DNA from: Tolypeutes matacus
Lineage: Eukaryota; Chordata; Mammalia; Cingulata; Chlamyphoridae
Length of the DNA stretch: 64,000 nt
Direction: 5' to 3'
Assembly: GCA_026826555.1 (NCBI GenBank)
Contig: JAKSZT010054573.1
Span: forward strand, 3,060,856 to 3,124,855
Part shown: piece by piece, positions 22,640-34,979 of the stretch
How the letters are laid out: every line of letters starts with the position of its first letter
How positions within the stretch are numbered: position 1 is the first letter of the stretch
Made by a program: the position numbers and the translations under genes
The notes under the pieces: model-generated
What the model was told of the DNA's origin: nothing
Database searches by the model: none
What the model saw: only the letters and a program-made list of their open reading frames with translations

Positions 22640-24380
22640 CTTAATTATTTTTTTCCTGAGCGTGGAGAACGTGGCCTCATTCCTTCAATTGATTGGGATG
22701 CTTGGCTGAGCTCACACCAGACCCACCATGCAAAGCGTGGTGACAGCGTCTGCATGCTCCCAGATCTGACTCTCCTCTCCGAGGACAGAAGCCAGTCCAG
22801 AGGGCGTGCCGCGTCTCGATTCTCCCTCTCCCTGGGACCTGGCACTCTCTGCTTAGTGTCCGCACTTCGTAACTATTGATCAAGCGTGTGGCTGGGATGG
22901 CTGTAGATCCACCCCTGAGATGCCATCAGGCCTGACCTTCCGCTCCTTTGAGCATCTCCACCGAGGAGAGTCTTTCCCTATAACTGCACTAAGATTACAC
23001 ACCAGTGTGTGCTCTTTTCTGGTCACCGTCACTTTGGGTCACCAAAAAGACTCTCAATTCAGTAATTTAAATGTACCATGACAGCGATTTTTTTAATGAA
23101 CTCCACTTAAGTTGAAAACGTCTCCCACCCCCCACTTGGCGACATGGCCCTTCTCTTTTTCTGTCTCACCTCCTCCGCTCCTTCCTAGGTGAATGGTTTT
23201 TTTTATATAGCAAAGTCCACAGGGAGCAAGGAAACGTTAGGGGGTCAGGAAGTTCTGACATGCCAGGTGCTGTCGAATTCTGATTTCTTAGTCTCTGTGG
23301 CTAGCTTTGCCTCTCAAGACAAAGAAAGGGTATCTGTTTAGGGTGGCAACTCCAGAGCCCACCCTGCTGCTCCGGGAAGGGGCAGCCTGCACTGAATCAT
23401 CACTCGGGTTGCCCTCAGGCCACCGTGGGGGCTCTGGAGCCGTGGGACCCTCAAGCCTTGCTCTGATGTGGAGGGAAGTGAGGTAACTGCCCAGACGCAG
23501 CCCTGCTTTGCAGGGCCATCGCATCAGCATTCTCTGGAGCGCTCAGAGAAAGCTCCGTCCCTGGACTTTCAGCTTCAGGCCCTCCGAGGGATTTCCAGGT
23601 ACAAACGTGACAACAGCTACATTTCCCAAACAAATCCTCCCCAAATCCCCTCTCACTCTCCACTTGCTCTGTCCTTCTGTAACCTCTCTCCAGGTGAAGG
23701 ACTTCAAAGGAATGCAACTTCTGGAACAGTCCCTTCAAATAAATGCCTTGCTGCCTCAGAATGCCATCCATTCCTGAGATCTATTATCTCTTGACAATCC
23801 AGTCAAAGCCTCCCAATGTACTTAGCCTAAGTCATTGTCGCCTAGCATCTCATGAACAGCGATGTCAGGTAAACAGTCTGTGGCTTTTGCTATTTATTTA
23901 TGCATACCTTGACTTCCTCTACAAAGTATTTCAGACAGCCAAAACAGGTCGTTACAGGGAAATCTGCTAATTATCTCCAAGTGTTTGGCCAAGTACCCTC
24001 ACATTTCAGGCTGGACCTGCGTCTCTGACAGGGAGCCCAAATAGCCTTAGGGCGGGAGTGGCCCGTAAGTCTAGCTTGGGGAGGCAGAGATGAAGCCTTT
24101 CCACAGGCTAAACGGGCAGAGCAGAAGGGAGCTAAATTACAGGGGTCTTCTAGCCAAGCCCCAATTCCAACAGGCTGCAGGGGAAGTATCAGTGGTGGAA
24201 AATACCCTCTCAAGACAGCGGCCGCCAGTTGCTTTGCTCCCTGTACGCAAATGGCACCCCCTGCCACCCAGCGGTGGAGTATAACCGCATCCCTTGAACC
24301 TGAGCTGCCCTTGATGCCCTCCCAGGACTGGTAGCAAAGGTCGCCAAAGCCTTACAGTTTTTCCCAACTTCAAGTGACGC
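22640..24380. other. GC-richer, CpG-containing unique stretch
   Basis: This is the most GC-rich part of an otherwise AT-rich window, with scattered CpGs and the octamer GCGGCCGC at 24218-24225. It does not reach CpG-island density by eye. Many overlapping open frames on both strands (for example 23451-23771 -, 23468-23794 +) reflect low stop-codon frequency, not coding. It could be an old promoter-like or regulatory region, but no TATA box, exon or splice pattern supports that. Confidence 0.4.
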
Positions 24381-24983
24381 GTGAAGTCATGGCTGGTAGA
24401 CAGTAAAGGTAATTTGTAATAATAATGATAAATATATATTAGGTCATAATTTAAATATTTTCACATATTTTGCAGTTCAATATTTCACATGGCGGAGAAT
24501 CGTAGCTCAGTTTGGTTTGGTTTGGTTTTTTACAACGACGTTATTGAGGTCCACACAGGTTAAGAAATAAAATTAATGAATATCAGACAAAGAACAACAA
24601 TCCATGTCCTCTAATCCCTAATCTTTCCACTAAAACACGATTACGATTTCACGAGAAGCCGTGAGTTCATTTAGTTCAATGGGGGAACGTGAATAGATGG
24701 ACGCAGTATTTGGAGAATTATTTGATTCAGAGCTGCTGACAGAATGCTTTATTTCGTAAAACAAATCTCTGGGACTTGATGTTAACAGAAATGGCAGGTC
24801 TTGGATTAAGAGGGTTGTGTCAATCAGCTCTCGAACCCTGGGACCTTTTTCCAATCGAATGCAATTCTCTTAACCTCTTTGCCTAATGAACCATGTGCTA
24901 ATAGCAGTCTAGCTGTTGTGTTTCTACTGGGCATGTCTAGGATAGTGTTTTTATAGGTTTTTATCTTCTTACTTGTCAGCATT
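24381..24983. other. AT-rich DNA, nothing recognised
   Basis: There is a short tandem GGTTT tract at 24512-24526. No gene recognised. Confidence 0.45.
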
Positions 24984-25030
24984 CCCCACCCCCAACTCCT
25001 GACCCCAACTCCCCACCCCAACTCCTGTTG
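24984..25030. repeat. C-rich imperfect tandem repeat
   Basis: 'ccccaactcctga' and 'ccccaactccccac' units alternate about three times. The C runs give a second G-quadruplex-like pattern on the - strand. Confidence 0.7.
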
Positions 25031-26091
25031 AAAGTATGAGTTGTCTTCTGCTCTTTTGGATACCCAGAGGATTGAAATCAAAAGGACTTGCCCACAAGTA
25101 ACCCAAGAAAATCTCTGGTAAAAATAAAAGCTCAAGGAATCCAGGTGTCCCACCATTACTCTTAGCCTAAACCTCAGGCAAGTCATATGTCACGTTTGGT
25201 TGGTCTGTTCGCTTTTACCTTTTATTCCAAAAACAGATTCAAGAGTATTCTGAAAATATGATCCACAAAGATCTTATCATAACGCTTCTTAAATGCAACT
25301 GAAAAGATTCTCATAGCATGTTCCATTTCCATTTTTTAAAATGTTACCTTAAGTCTAGAAAATGGTTCTGAATGGAGCTTACTTGATGGTACACAAATAT
25401 CTAATGCGTATGTGCTTGCTGTGTACTACTTTAAATATTTTAGGAGTTCACATAATCAATCCCTCATTTATTAATTGTTTAATAAGAATCAGAATCGTGA
25501 CACAAATCTTAAGTGTGCTGTTAGGATTGGATTTCCAAGAATGTTACCAAAAGAATTACACCTGGGGTCAAATAAGTTTGGGAAATCCAGGGTTAAATAA
25601 GATGAAACTGGCTCCTTTCCTGCAAACCTTGTGAGAATGTTTCAAGTGAAAATCTGCAAAATGGCTAGTAGTTGTTGGCATGTCAACAGAACCTATTTTG
25701 GAGAATGTTCATCCATAGGTACATGCTCACTTAAGTGAAATCGGCATTTCTCGAATCATCAACCCATCCATTCATCCATCCATTAAGTACCTTTCAAATC
25801 ACTGCCCTGTATTCAGCTTCATGGGGGAGCCCAATGAAAATAAGAATGATGGTCTTCAGGTATTTCATCTATCATTTGAGAATAACTTAAGTAGTCCAGC
25901 AGAATAAATAGGTAGTAACATGACAAAGCACGACGTAAGAAAATATGCACAAAAGGGTTCCTTCAGATGGATCAGCTAAAAAAATGAAAGGTAATATTCA
26001 CCTTGGACATGGGTAGGACACACAAAGCATCCATTCCCATTTAATGGGAGCCTGACTTCAGAGGTGAAATCATAAATGTCAGTGCACTTTT
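25031..26091. other. AT-rich DNA, possible L2 scrap
   Basis: No gene. 'catccattcatccatccatt' at 25766-25785 with following sequence may be a fragment of an L2 3' end read backwards. A DNA-transposon-like phrase, 'aaataagtttgggaaatcc', occurs at 25570-25588. Both are weak. Confidence 0.35.
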
Positions 26092-26465
26092 GATTAAACT
26101 TGAGTGGACCAGCTCCCACCATCCTGGCCCCAATAAAAAATTTACATCACCTTCCATCATTCTATCCTCAATAAACTGCTTATATCAACTTCTGTCATCT
26201 CTCTGCCAATAAAGTTTTTATACCAACATCCATCGTTCTGGCCCCAATAAATTATTTACACCAACCTCTCTCTTCCTCTCCTCGATAAGCTATCTACATC
26301 TACTTCAATCATCTGTCCCCAATAAATTATTTACACCAACTCCCATCATCCTACGCCCAGTAAACCATTTACACCTACTTCCATCCTATTCCCAGTAAGC
26401 CATTTATGCTAACTTCCATCTCCTTATCCACGGTAAGGTATTTACACTAACCTCCAACAAACTGT
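26092..26465. repeat. Diverged minisatellite, 38-bp unit
   Basis: Unit starts (AATAAA or a variant) fall at 26132, 26170, 26208, 26246, 26284, 26321, 26359, 26394 and 26432. The spacings are 38, 38, 38, 38, 37, 38, 35 and 38 bp. The unit begins like AATAAATTATTTACACC and ends in a C-rich 'tccatcatcctg' type block. A degenerate unit precedes the first and a partial one follows the last. Copies differ at many positions, so the array is old. It carries up to four exact AATAAA hexamers on the + strand. Confidence 0.85.
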
Positions 26466-27754
26466 TTCTCCCTGCCGCCATGATGGAAGAAGCTGTACTT
26501 TCTGGGTGTGCATTCCCTCCCACTGCCAGTTTACGTCCACCATCCCTGCCCTTAACTCAGCCACTTTCCTTGACATAGCAAGATTGGCCAGAGCCTGAGA
26601 TGAGGTCTTTATTCAAGTTTCTTACCTGCAGCCCCTGCTTCAACCATTGGGACCGATGAGCCTCCATAGCCTCGACCAAAGATTTGCACCTCGATGAGAA
26701 CCTAACGCAAATGCAATCCTGGGTGACACCCACCAAGCACATAGGGCTCCAAACCTGGCAGCTGTGTAAACACTCTCCCTTAGGTGAATGGAGCAAATTC
26801 CCCGCCAAGACTGTGGCGCTAAGGTAGGGACACAAATTAAACATCACCAGTTTTTCAAATTCCACTGCGTGATTTTATGGAGATATTTTGGCATGTACTC
26901 ATACTCTCTGTTCCAGCCCCTTCTAGAAATGAGTTCTACATCCTCCCTACCCACTGTGTGAAGGATGGCTGCTTTTATTTGTCCAGAAATATGCCCTGAT
27001 TCTGGTATGCTAGAATTAGATGAGCAAGAAGATACATGTGTGCACATATGCCATGACTTGATAAATGTCAGTTGTACCACTTGCTGCCTTAAACTTTCCA
27101 GAACAAACAAAACTGACCCTGTAGTGTTCTAAAGACCTTTGCTTATTTGATTTTATTATGAGTCAATAGGAAGAAATTGATCCTGTTTTCCACAGATCCT
27201 TCTTTCCGAAGAGAGTAATGCATACAAGACCCCTGGAAACTCTTAAAGAGGTTAATTTCAGATCTTGAGTGCTACAGAATTGAATTTTGGTCTGCAATTT
27301 TTAAATATGCAAATAGCTTCAAAATCACATTGCCATTGATGTTTGGCTTTCATTTTAGATTCCAGACTAACATAAGGCAGTTATTGACTGACCTTTAACT
27401 GTTTATGGCATTGGTATAATTGCTGTCTTGGAATACTTGCTGAAAGCCTTGAGAGGTAATGGGCAGTCTAGTTTCATTTTCTTGGTTTTTAAGAGAAATG
27501 CGACCCATTTTAGATGAGAGAAATGCAATGGAAATTCCCTACAGAGGGACCTAAATTGGAGTTGGGAATAGATAATTTTTAAGCAGTGTAAGACCAGAGT
27601 GCTAAAAGGGTTTGAAAATTATCAAATGGAATTCTGCCAAATATATAGTTAAGACTCTTTATGATGTATCATTTGAAGAAGATGTGCAAATAATGTATAT
27701 AGCTTATATAAGGTATATGCATTTAATGTAAATAGAATGGTAACGTTTGCGTTG
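26466..27754. other. Unique DNA right of the minisatellite
   Basis: No gene recognised. 26480-26860 is moderately GC-rich and borders the 38-bp array; an LTR with repeats in its U3 could look like this, but I find no boundaries. The rest is AT-rich. Confidence 0.4.
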
Positions 27755-27950
27755 GGAAGCGGGTTAAATAGGAATTTTTGTTTGTATTTGCATAAAAGAA
27801 ACATTTGAAGTGTACACAAAAGTCTAATAAAAGGTTTCCCAAGTAGAACAGAACAGAAGTCAGTGTGAGAGGCCATGATGCAAAGTTCTTACATTGTTTT
27901 GAATTTTGAACCGTCTGCATGCCTTACTAACACATAAAAGGGAATTTAAA
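27755..27950 (+). mobile_element. Old L1 (L1M-type) 3' end, sense
   Basis: 'tttgtttgtatttgcataaa', 'agaaacatttgaagtgtaca' and 'ttgttttgaattttgaaccg' with 'atgccttactaacacat' follow the 3' end of old L1M elements ('tttgtatttgcataaagaaa ... tttttgaattttgaaccatg'). Confidence 0.6.
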
Positions 27951-28589
27951 ATTTAAAAACTAAGTGGTATTTGAAGGCCTTTTTAAAAAAGTAGAAAAGA
28001 TTATTAACTCCTGGCTCTCTCAGTTGAGAAATGCTTTTCAGGGCATCATACTGAGCAAGATGTAAGAATTAGTTAATGCAGTCGCAGGTGGGGGTGGGCA
28101 TAGTTCAAGCCATCCTTGGGGAGTCCCTGCCAGAAATGGGAGCAGATGCTTTGGATGTGCACACGTGAGTTTAGACACACAGTTCTTTTTCTACATATTA
28201 TATTTATTTTATATTCGGTGTTTTTTTCATGGCTTGAAATTATCTGTGGAAAAATTAGGCAAGCAGAAGGGAAATCCTCGACAATGAAGTTTCACCTGCA
28301 AAATCAAAGCAGGTCTGAGGACTGGGGAAGCCCTCAAAGGGGATGTACAGAAGAGAGGCAGGGACTGCAAGTGGGGTTTCTCAAGGAGGCTCAGATTCGG
28401 AATAAGCTGGCGCTTAAGAAAAGCCAAGCACAACAGAAACCGTTTGAAATGTTAGTTGCTACCAGAAGAACACAACCTACTGCTGCTGCAGAAGCCATGC
28501 GTTTCATTGTTGACGGAGAGAAAAAGCTCACCTTTTCTTGGGCTTTTCTTCAATGAAACATGTTGTTAGACAAACCCGGTTAGGTGGGA
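27951..28589. other. Unique DNA with a 146-codon open frame
   Basis: A + strand frame at 28116-28556 is one of the longest frames in the window that does not overlap a repeat I recognise. It has a hydrophobic stretch near residues 22-40 and a Gln/Lys-rich remainder. I see no homology, no Kozak context of note and no surrounding exon structure. Chance is the simplest explanation. Confidence 0.3.
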
Positions 28590-29000
28590 AAGGATGTGTT
28601 TGGCAGATCCTGCCAGTAACCTGCCCAGTATTCAGTGCCGTTTCTCTCAAACTGAGTGGCCCTCTGGCTTTGTACTGAGTGCCAATGCATCCAATAAAAA
28701 AGGACTGCATCCTCTCTTGAAGCTGGGAGATGTCATGTGAGATGGGTCCAGTCAACAGGATGCAAGAGGAAATCGTTAACTAGGCTTCCGCAGGATACCT
28801 TGAGATGCAGTGGACTTGGCTGGCTTGTCCCTTTCATTCTCCCCATTTTCTGTCTTCCTGCCTGGAATAGAGACTTGATAGCTTGAGCTACAGCAGCCAT
28901 CTTATGACAATCCAGGAAAGAGAGGCCAAGAGAATGGCCCCATATATGGCCCTGATAATTCCTGAGCCCCTGAACTCAAGCAGGCCAATGCCTGCCCCAA
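28590..29000 (+). mobile_element. LTR-like mammalian repeat, family uncertain
   Basis: 'tctgtcttcctgcctggaat', 'acagcagccatcttatgaca' and 'acttctagttaaataagaac' match the layout of a common old mammalian repeat that has 'cctggaatgtgg ... agcagccatcttg ... gttatgtgagataataaa'. I cannot name it with confidence. Confidence 0.4.
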
Positions 29001-29049
29001 ACTTCTAGTTAAATAAGAACATAAACAGAATTCAGTTAGTGATGATATT

Positions 29050-29301
29050 AACGAGAGCTACCATTTCTTAGCATCTAACATGTGCCGTGTTGTCCTCTAG
29101 AGACTTCCCCTAATATATTAGCATGTCATCCACAAAACATTCCTAAGATGTCAATGCTACAGTGAGCCCAATTCTACAGAGAAGGAAATCCATTGACCAT
29201 CCTCATTAACACATGCGCTAAGAGGCAGAGTGGGAACGCAAAGCCAAGCATTCGAGCTTCAGAAGCCACATTCCTAGCCATTAGAAAACGCTGCCTCTCC
29301 A
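29050..29301 (+). mobile_element. MIR SINE, sense, nearly full length
   Basis: 'gagctaccatttcttagcat', 'catgtgccgtgttgtcctct', 'tctacagagaaggaaatc', 'gcgctaagaggcagagtggg' and 'cattagaaaacgctgcctct' follow the MIR consensus from the head to the end. Length about 250 bp, close to a complete element. Confidence 0.8.
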
Positions 29302-30573
29302 CGCCGTGACTGAGCCACAGCATGATGCAATTCCAATAGGTCCTGGCCCACAAGTGGTGAAAAGCTAGTCAGAAAGCATCCTGAGTATGCTCAAAACATT
29401 CACTTCCACAGTGACCACTTCAGACATTGAGGAAATGTGTTGCACATATCACAGAGTTCTTTTCCAACATCTCTGAAGAATCTTTATCAACGGGAAGATC
29501 GCTTGTATACAAAGATGGGGATCTATGTGACATCTTTTATTTTTTTTACCTACATTCCAAAAATTGTACTACTTGTAATTCTTGAGTCGTGATGTATTCT
29601 AGATGAGGCCCATTTATTTGTTCATAATAATGTAATAGGCATCCACACATATATTTAGGACCTAAAAATACAGCTTGCTCAGAGCTATCTGCTCACCTTC
29701 CCATCTCCCTGCATTCCTCTATGCAGAAACATTATTATCCTATAGTTTATGCCCCAGTGCTTTTTTGCTTTCTTTTGTGTCTAGTCATACTGCATATATG
29801 TGTATTCCTAATAAACACAAATACCTATAATATTCATATTTAGTGCTCAATTTCCACGTCAGTTATTTTCATTGTTAGGAAAACATGGGCTTAGGCTTTA
29901 CTCAAATTTTGGGGTCTTCCATATGAGCATTCTTTTGTCATTCCTCCTATAAGGATTTATTGAAACCCTATTTTCTCATGGGCCAGTGGTCCTTCAACCC
30001 TGATCCACAGGCCACTGCCTGTTTTTGTCAATAAAACAGCCACGCACTGCTTTCGCTACAATCGCAGAGAGGAGAAGGTGGAAAAGACAATAAGAACCCA
30101 AAAGGCACGCAAATGCAAAAATATTTACTTACATATTAGGTATATTAGGCCCTTTACTTACAAAGGTTCCCAAGTCCTGCTATAGGCCATAGAGATGCAA
30201 AGACACACAGTTCCCTGGCAGCGAGGACCCCATTGCCTAGAAGGATAGAAACATAAATGAGAATAAAATGAAATGCAGTGGACTTTCTTATCCAGGTAAG
30301 GGCAAAGCATGGAGACCAAAAGGAGAAAACATCTACCCACCCACCCCCAGCCCCTTTTCTTACATTTAGGTGTAAATTTTTAATTGAAAATAAACAACTT
30401 AAAGTCTACAAGTAGCCAAATGGTTTTGAAAAACCAAATTAGGTTAAAGTTCTAAATTAAAAATAGTTGCGTATCAATTTCCCTTATTCTAGCAATTTAA
30501 GCAGGTTAATAAAATTCTAACAAAGAGGTAACATTTACCCTTTAAATTTAAATTTTAAGTTAAATTTTAAAAA
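29302..30573. other. AT-rich DNA, nothing recognised
   Basis: No gene. A T-rich patch at 29542-29550 and LINE-like phrases near 29700-29900 are too weak to call. Confidence 0.45.
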
Positions 30574-30584
30574 CTGAATTCCAG

Positions 30585-30977
30585 GGAAGCAGATATGGTT
30601 CAAGTAGTTGGACACCCTCCTATCATATGGGAGGTCCCAGGTTCAGTTCCCGGTGTCTCCTAAAGAAGACGAGCAGAACAGTGAGCTGATGCGACGAGCT
30701 GGTGCAGGGAGCTGACGCAACAAGATGATGCAATTGATGACGCAACAAAGAGATACAATGAAAGACACAACAAGCAGGGAGCAGAGGTGGCTCAAGTGGT
30801 TGGGCGCCTCCCTCCCCATATGGGAGGCCCCGGGTTTGGTTCCCTGTACCTCCTAAAAAAAGACGACAAAGATGAGCACACAATGAATGGACAGAGAGAG
30901 CAGAAAGCAAGTGCAAAACAACAAAGGAGGGGAGAAATAAATAAAAATAAGTCTTTAAAAAAAAAAAAAAAACAACC
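30585..30977 (+). mobile_element. Dimeric DAS-type SINE with 11-bp duplication
   Basis: Two tRNA-like heads start at about 30585 and 30778 ('gggagcag', 193 bp later), with B-box-like GGTTCAGTTCC and GGTTTGGTTCC. The tail is AATAAATAAAAATAAG and a long A run. It is bounded by the exact 11-bp repeat CTGAATTCCAG at 30574-30584 and 30978-30988. This fits L1-type retroposition. The 205-codon and 143-codon - strand frames that cross it are SINE sequence read backwards. Confidence 0.93.
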
Positions 30978-30988
30978 CTGAATTCCAG

Positions 30989-33600
30989 AAGAAGTTGATA
31001 AAGGGAAGTATTTGTGAGGAGTTTGGAAAGAGATGGGGAGGTCTGGGAAGAAATAGCAAAGGAGAAAAGAATTTGGTTGAACTGGAAAGCAGTGAGGTAT
31101 TTTTCCTGTAAGATATATAGAAGTGGGAATCGTAGGCATACCTGTTCTCTGGCATTCCTGCCCATGACCCCAGGTTCTTCTATCAGGGGAGTTCTCTTGG
31201 CCGCCCCACACCTCCCCTTCCATGTAAAGAGAATGACCAAATTAAATCCTTATTATTTCACCTTCACCTGCAGGTGAGGATTGAGCTTTACAATGGGAGA
31301 GAAAAATACCTTCTTTCCTATCTTGAGAACAACAGACTTGATGTATTTCAAATCCCTAGCTGGTGTGGCAAATCTACTTTTCCCAAATTAAAAATTTATT
31401 CAGCCTCAGTTCCCTGGCATAGCTGGTTGAGGCCAATTCTCTGGAGCCCTACAAGTTATTAAAATAGTCTTAAATGTCTTTGGCTTGAATTCACTTTAGC
31501 AAAGAAAACATCGTATGTGCCGTACAAGAATTGTTTGAGGGAGGTGGTGATGGACGTCAGTGAAGGAAGTTCCTAGGGAAAGATAAGTTCTCAAGTCTCT
31601 GGTGCAGAGAATTGCCTCAGGGAAAAACACTTCTTAAACACTGAAGAGTTACAGAATCATCCACATAAACTTCCTCTGGCATAACAGGGGCTATTGAGAC
31701 TTAAAGGAAATTGGTTGGTGTTCCAGTCTCTGCATCCGCCATATTTCTTTTCCTGAAAATCCTAAATACCCTGTTGAGAGAGTTGACTGACAACCTCCGG
31801 TAGCTGCCTCTCCATTTGGCTTCTTGACGCAAAGCAGGCATCTGTAGAAAAGAGAATCTCAGAGACTGGTTGGGGTGTATCCGTTACATCGTATTTTATA
31901 GCTGAAGAGTTTCATACGAAATTAAGAAAGAGACGTAATGAAAGAAACTTAGGTTTTCCCTTGAATACTACGCAGGTACTTGTTACTTGTCAAGCTGCCA
32001 CAGAATGGCCTCGTTGGTTACGATATTCCTTGTGGATGTTTGTGTATTCAAGGGTTATTGATTTTATTACAGGATGCCTGGGGACAGACGGAGAATATAT
32101 CTTGAGGTCAGATACATCTGATTCCAGTTTGAGAGAGAAAAGGAAATAAGAGTAGGAAGGAATCCAGCTTAGGACCACACTGGTTAAATCATTATCTTAA
32201 GGATAAATGTTCTCTGAACCAGGGAGTATTTTTCATTCACGTAACGTATGGTGAATCACAGAGCTGATAATTCAGAAACTTATTTCTAATTTGTGAGAAA
32301 ATAAATAAATAAACATTTCAGCAACATGCTCTGACAACACACTTATCCTAATTTTATAGGCAGTGCTTATCTTTGGCAGTTGTCAAAATACTGGAACCCA
32401 GATATGATTTGCTTATTTCACTTGAATAATATTAATCTGCACTTTTTGTATTATGCTGTACATTTTACTTCATTGCCACAGCTGTGGAGCTACTTGTTCT
32501 TTCCTTGAACTCACTTCAATTTTTCACTTCAGTTTTACTTATTTTTTTGTAAGTTTCTTTCTTTCACGCCTTTCCCAATTGGTGGCTGATAATAAGTCAT
32601 TTTGATTTTGTTCTTGAGTATACTGTTTGGCATTATTAGCTAAGTCATGCTATTGTACATGGATAAATTTCCTGCCAATCTATTTTTTTTCTGATTCTTT
32701 TATTTCAATTGTGAATCATAAATGAATTTTATTGATCCAAACATTGTAAACTCCCAGTTTCAGTCTTCATTAATATTAGAGTATTTATTGCTGACTCTTA
32801 CAAGGAAAGAAAAGAGACCTAAAAGTTTGATATCAAAGAATTTGGCGATTGAGAGTGTTTTTCTACTGCCACCAAGATTCTTCATCATATACTGTATGTT
32901 GAAAATCCCCAATGCACTTATAAACATTAAGACACACTGTTTTGTAATCCACGTCTTAATCGAACGAAATAGTTAGAGGCCTTAGGCCTGAGTAAGAGGA
33001 GACTATACTTCATGATTCACACCTGAATCAAAATCTCTTCCCACATCTTTTAAACGTTTAAAAATTGAAAGTAAAATTAATGATGAGAGAAAATCAACCA
33101 CACGTGACTCACACCTAGTACAGGATATACAGTACCACAAACTTCACCTGTAGGTAGAGAAATAAGCCCTCAGTCCTCCAGCGCTCCCACCACCATGGAA
33201 AGCTTTGAAGAGAGGAGAGGAACTGAAAGGCAGAGAGGAAGGAAGCACAGCTAATCCCCCAGAAAGAGAAAGTTTCCGTGTAGATACCAAATACTGACCA
33301 TGAGTCTTGTTGGCTCATGAAATCAGACATGGGGAAGAAGCTTTAAAGGGAGGGGGCCGGGGCGGTGGCCTTGAAGAAGGTTTACTTTGGGGAACCATCT
33401 GAATAACGTCCCCTTAGAACCATGGTTTAAACAGGAAAGGAAAATTAAGATCCTGGAGGAAGGAGAAAGTAACAGACCAATAGATTCCAGTGAAAATGTA
33501 GCCAGGGATATTGAAGAGAGAAAGGAGAGCAGTCAAGAGGATGAAAAACGAGATAATGAAGTAAAAATGATCAGAGGGACAGTGGTTGAAATGAAAGACA
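30989..33600. other. Unique DNA, nothing recognised
   Basis: No gene or confident repeat over 2.6 kb. Short AT-rich microsatellite-like (AAAT)n words occur at 32300-32316. Open frames are under about 90 codons and unremarkable. Confidence 0.45.
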
Positions 33601-33745
33601 ACTAAGAAGATCAGAAAGAGAAAGAGAGAGACAAGTGATTGATATAGATGATAGATCTAAATACATAGTAGATAATAAATGATATATTGATAGATGACAG
33701 ATGATAGATAAATGGATATATAGATATATACGTATGATAGACAGG
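33601..33745. repeat. GATA-rich simple repeat region
   Basis: Starts with GA-rich words and continues with many diverged GATA/GATG/TAGA words and a short TA stretch. It looks like an eroded tetranucleotide microsatellite. Confidence 0.75.
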
Positions 33746-33829
33746 AATCTGTAAAAAAGGAATGCGATGTAATGAGATAAAATTAATATTTTAAATTATG
33801 GTCCAAGACAACCTACTATAAAATAAAAG

Positions 33830-34650
33830 AAGGTTTAAATATACATTTTCTAAAAACCAACCAAGTGTATGGAAAAATGGGCCCAAAATATTCATTTCTC
33901 TCATAATAAGGGAAATACAGAGTAAAAGTATCTGGAATGCCATTTCTTACTCATTTGTCTGGTGAATGCACAGAAGTTTGACAGAGTGCTTTGTTGTTGG
34001 AGCTGGCGGGAAACAGGCACCTCCTGGTGGGAATATCTAAAAATATTTATGTATGTACGCCTTCACCCCATTAGCCAGCCAATGCACCTCTAATAATTTA
34101 TCCTGGAGCTACTCCTCCCACAACATGAAAACACACGCACAAGGTTATTCCCTGTGATACTGTTTGTTCCTGAGAATTTTGGAAACCACCAAAATGCTGA
34201 GCCGAGCATCTTAGGAGCATACACAGATGGAAAAGTGCACCTGTACACAATTAAATGATGATAATGAGGAAGCTCTAAATAAAGTAGTATGGGGTATTCT
34301 CTGGGATGTACTGTTAAACTTAAAAGTCAACTTGCAAAAGAGTATCTATGGCATGCTGCCTTTTGTGTAAGAAAAAGGGGAAATAAGAAAACAAATCTAC
34401 TTGGTTTTGCAGGAAGAAATACAAGAAAGAACATTACAGAAAACAAATTTGGTTATCTAAAAGGGGGGAGCTATAACACTTTGATAAGTATGACTTTTTG
34501 TAGTTTTGAATTTTTGAAACAAATGCATGCTCTCTATATAGAAACAGTAAAATTAAATCAACAAGGATATGAAGAAAACCCTAAAAGAAAATACATAGCT
34601 CCCATCCACTGCAGATGAATAATATATTTCCACCCTGGAAAAAAAAAAAA
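33830..34650 (+). mobile_element. Old L1 (L1M-type) ORF2 end and 3' UTR, sense
   Basis: Ordered L1 blocks: 'ctcataataagggaaataca', 'ggcacctcctggtgggaata', 'cacaaggttattccctgtga', 'ggaaaccaccaaaatgctga', 'atgctgccttttgtgtaaga' and 'gggaaataagaaaac'. An A-rich run at 34638-34650 may be its tail. Coding frames are broken; the 109-codon frame at 34289-34618 lies inside it and is not a host gene. Confidence 0.7.
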
Positions 34651-34979
34651 AGGAAGAAAGAAAAACAAAGTAATGCCAGTAATTTTGAACATATACCCTC
34701 AGGGGGGAAAGGAACTGCAAGCAAATATTGAATTCTTAACAGTTTTATTTTTCTTTGATGGTATGGATATAGCAATTCTGATAGATTTTATGTGCAAGGG
34801 AAGATTGAGAAAATGAGTAAAGACATTGAATTTTTGGGAACCAGGTTTGTCACTGTGGAAGAAGTAAGATACAAATATTAAATGGGAGGCAGAATTGGAA
34901 TTGGAGGCATTGGAATGTTATTTTTCAATATGTATATATGTATATAAAATGGCACACCTGTGGTCCTGAGCAGACACAT
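34651..34979. other. AT-rich DNA, nothing recognised
   Basis: A short TA-rich run occurs at 34930-34947. No gene. Confidence 0.45.

Noticed and set aside
23451..23794. Overlapping 106- and 108-codon frames on both strands
   Set aside because: They share the same GC-richer DNA; low stop frequency explains both, and neither shows a domain.
24218..24225. NotI octamer as a CpG-island marker
   Set aside because: The surrounding CpG density looks too low by eye for an island, and there is no exon or promoter motif nearby.
26092..26465. CRISPR-like regular spacing
   Set aside because: The 38-bp units are contiguous, with no conserved repeat separated by variable spacers, and the DNA is mammalian.
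28116..28556. 146-codon + strand frame outside known repeats
   Set aside because: No homology recognised, no exon context, and the length is within chance for a 64-kb window read in six frames.
30623..31240. Long - strand open frames (205 and 143 codons)
   Set aside because: They run through the dimeric DAS-type SINE and its A-tail in antisense. The repeated Cys/Leu/Ser/Phe-rich peptide pattern recurs at every such SINE in the window.
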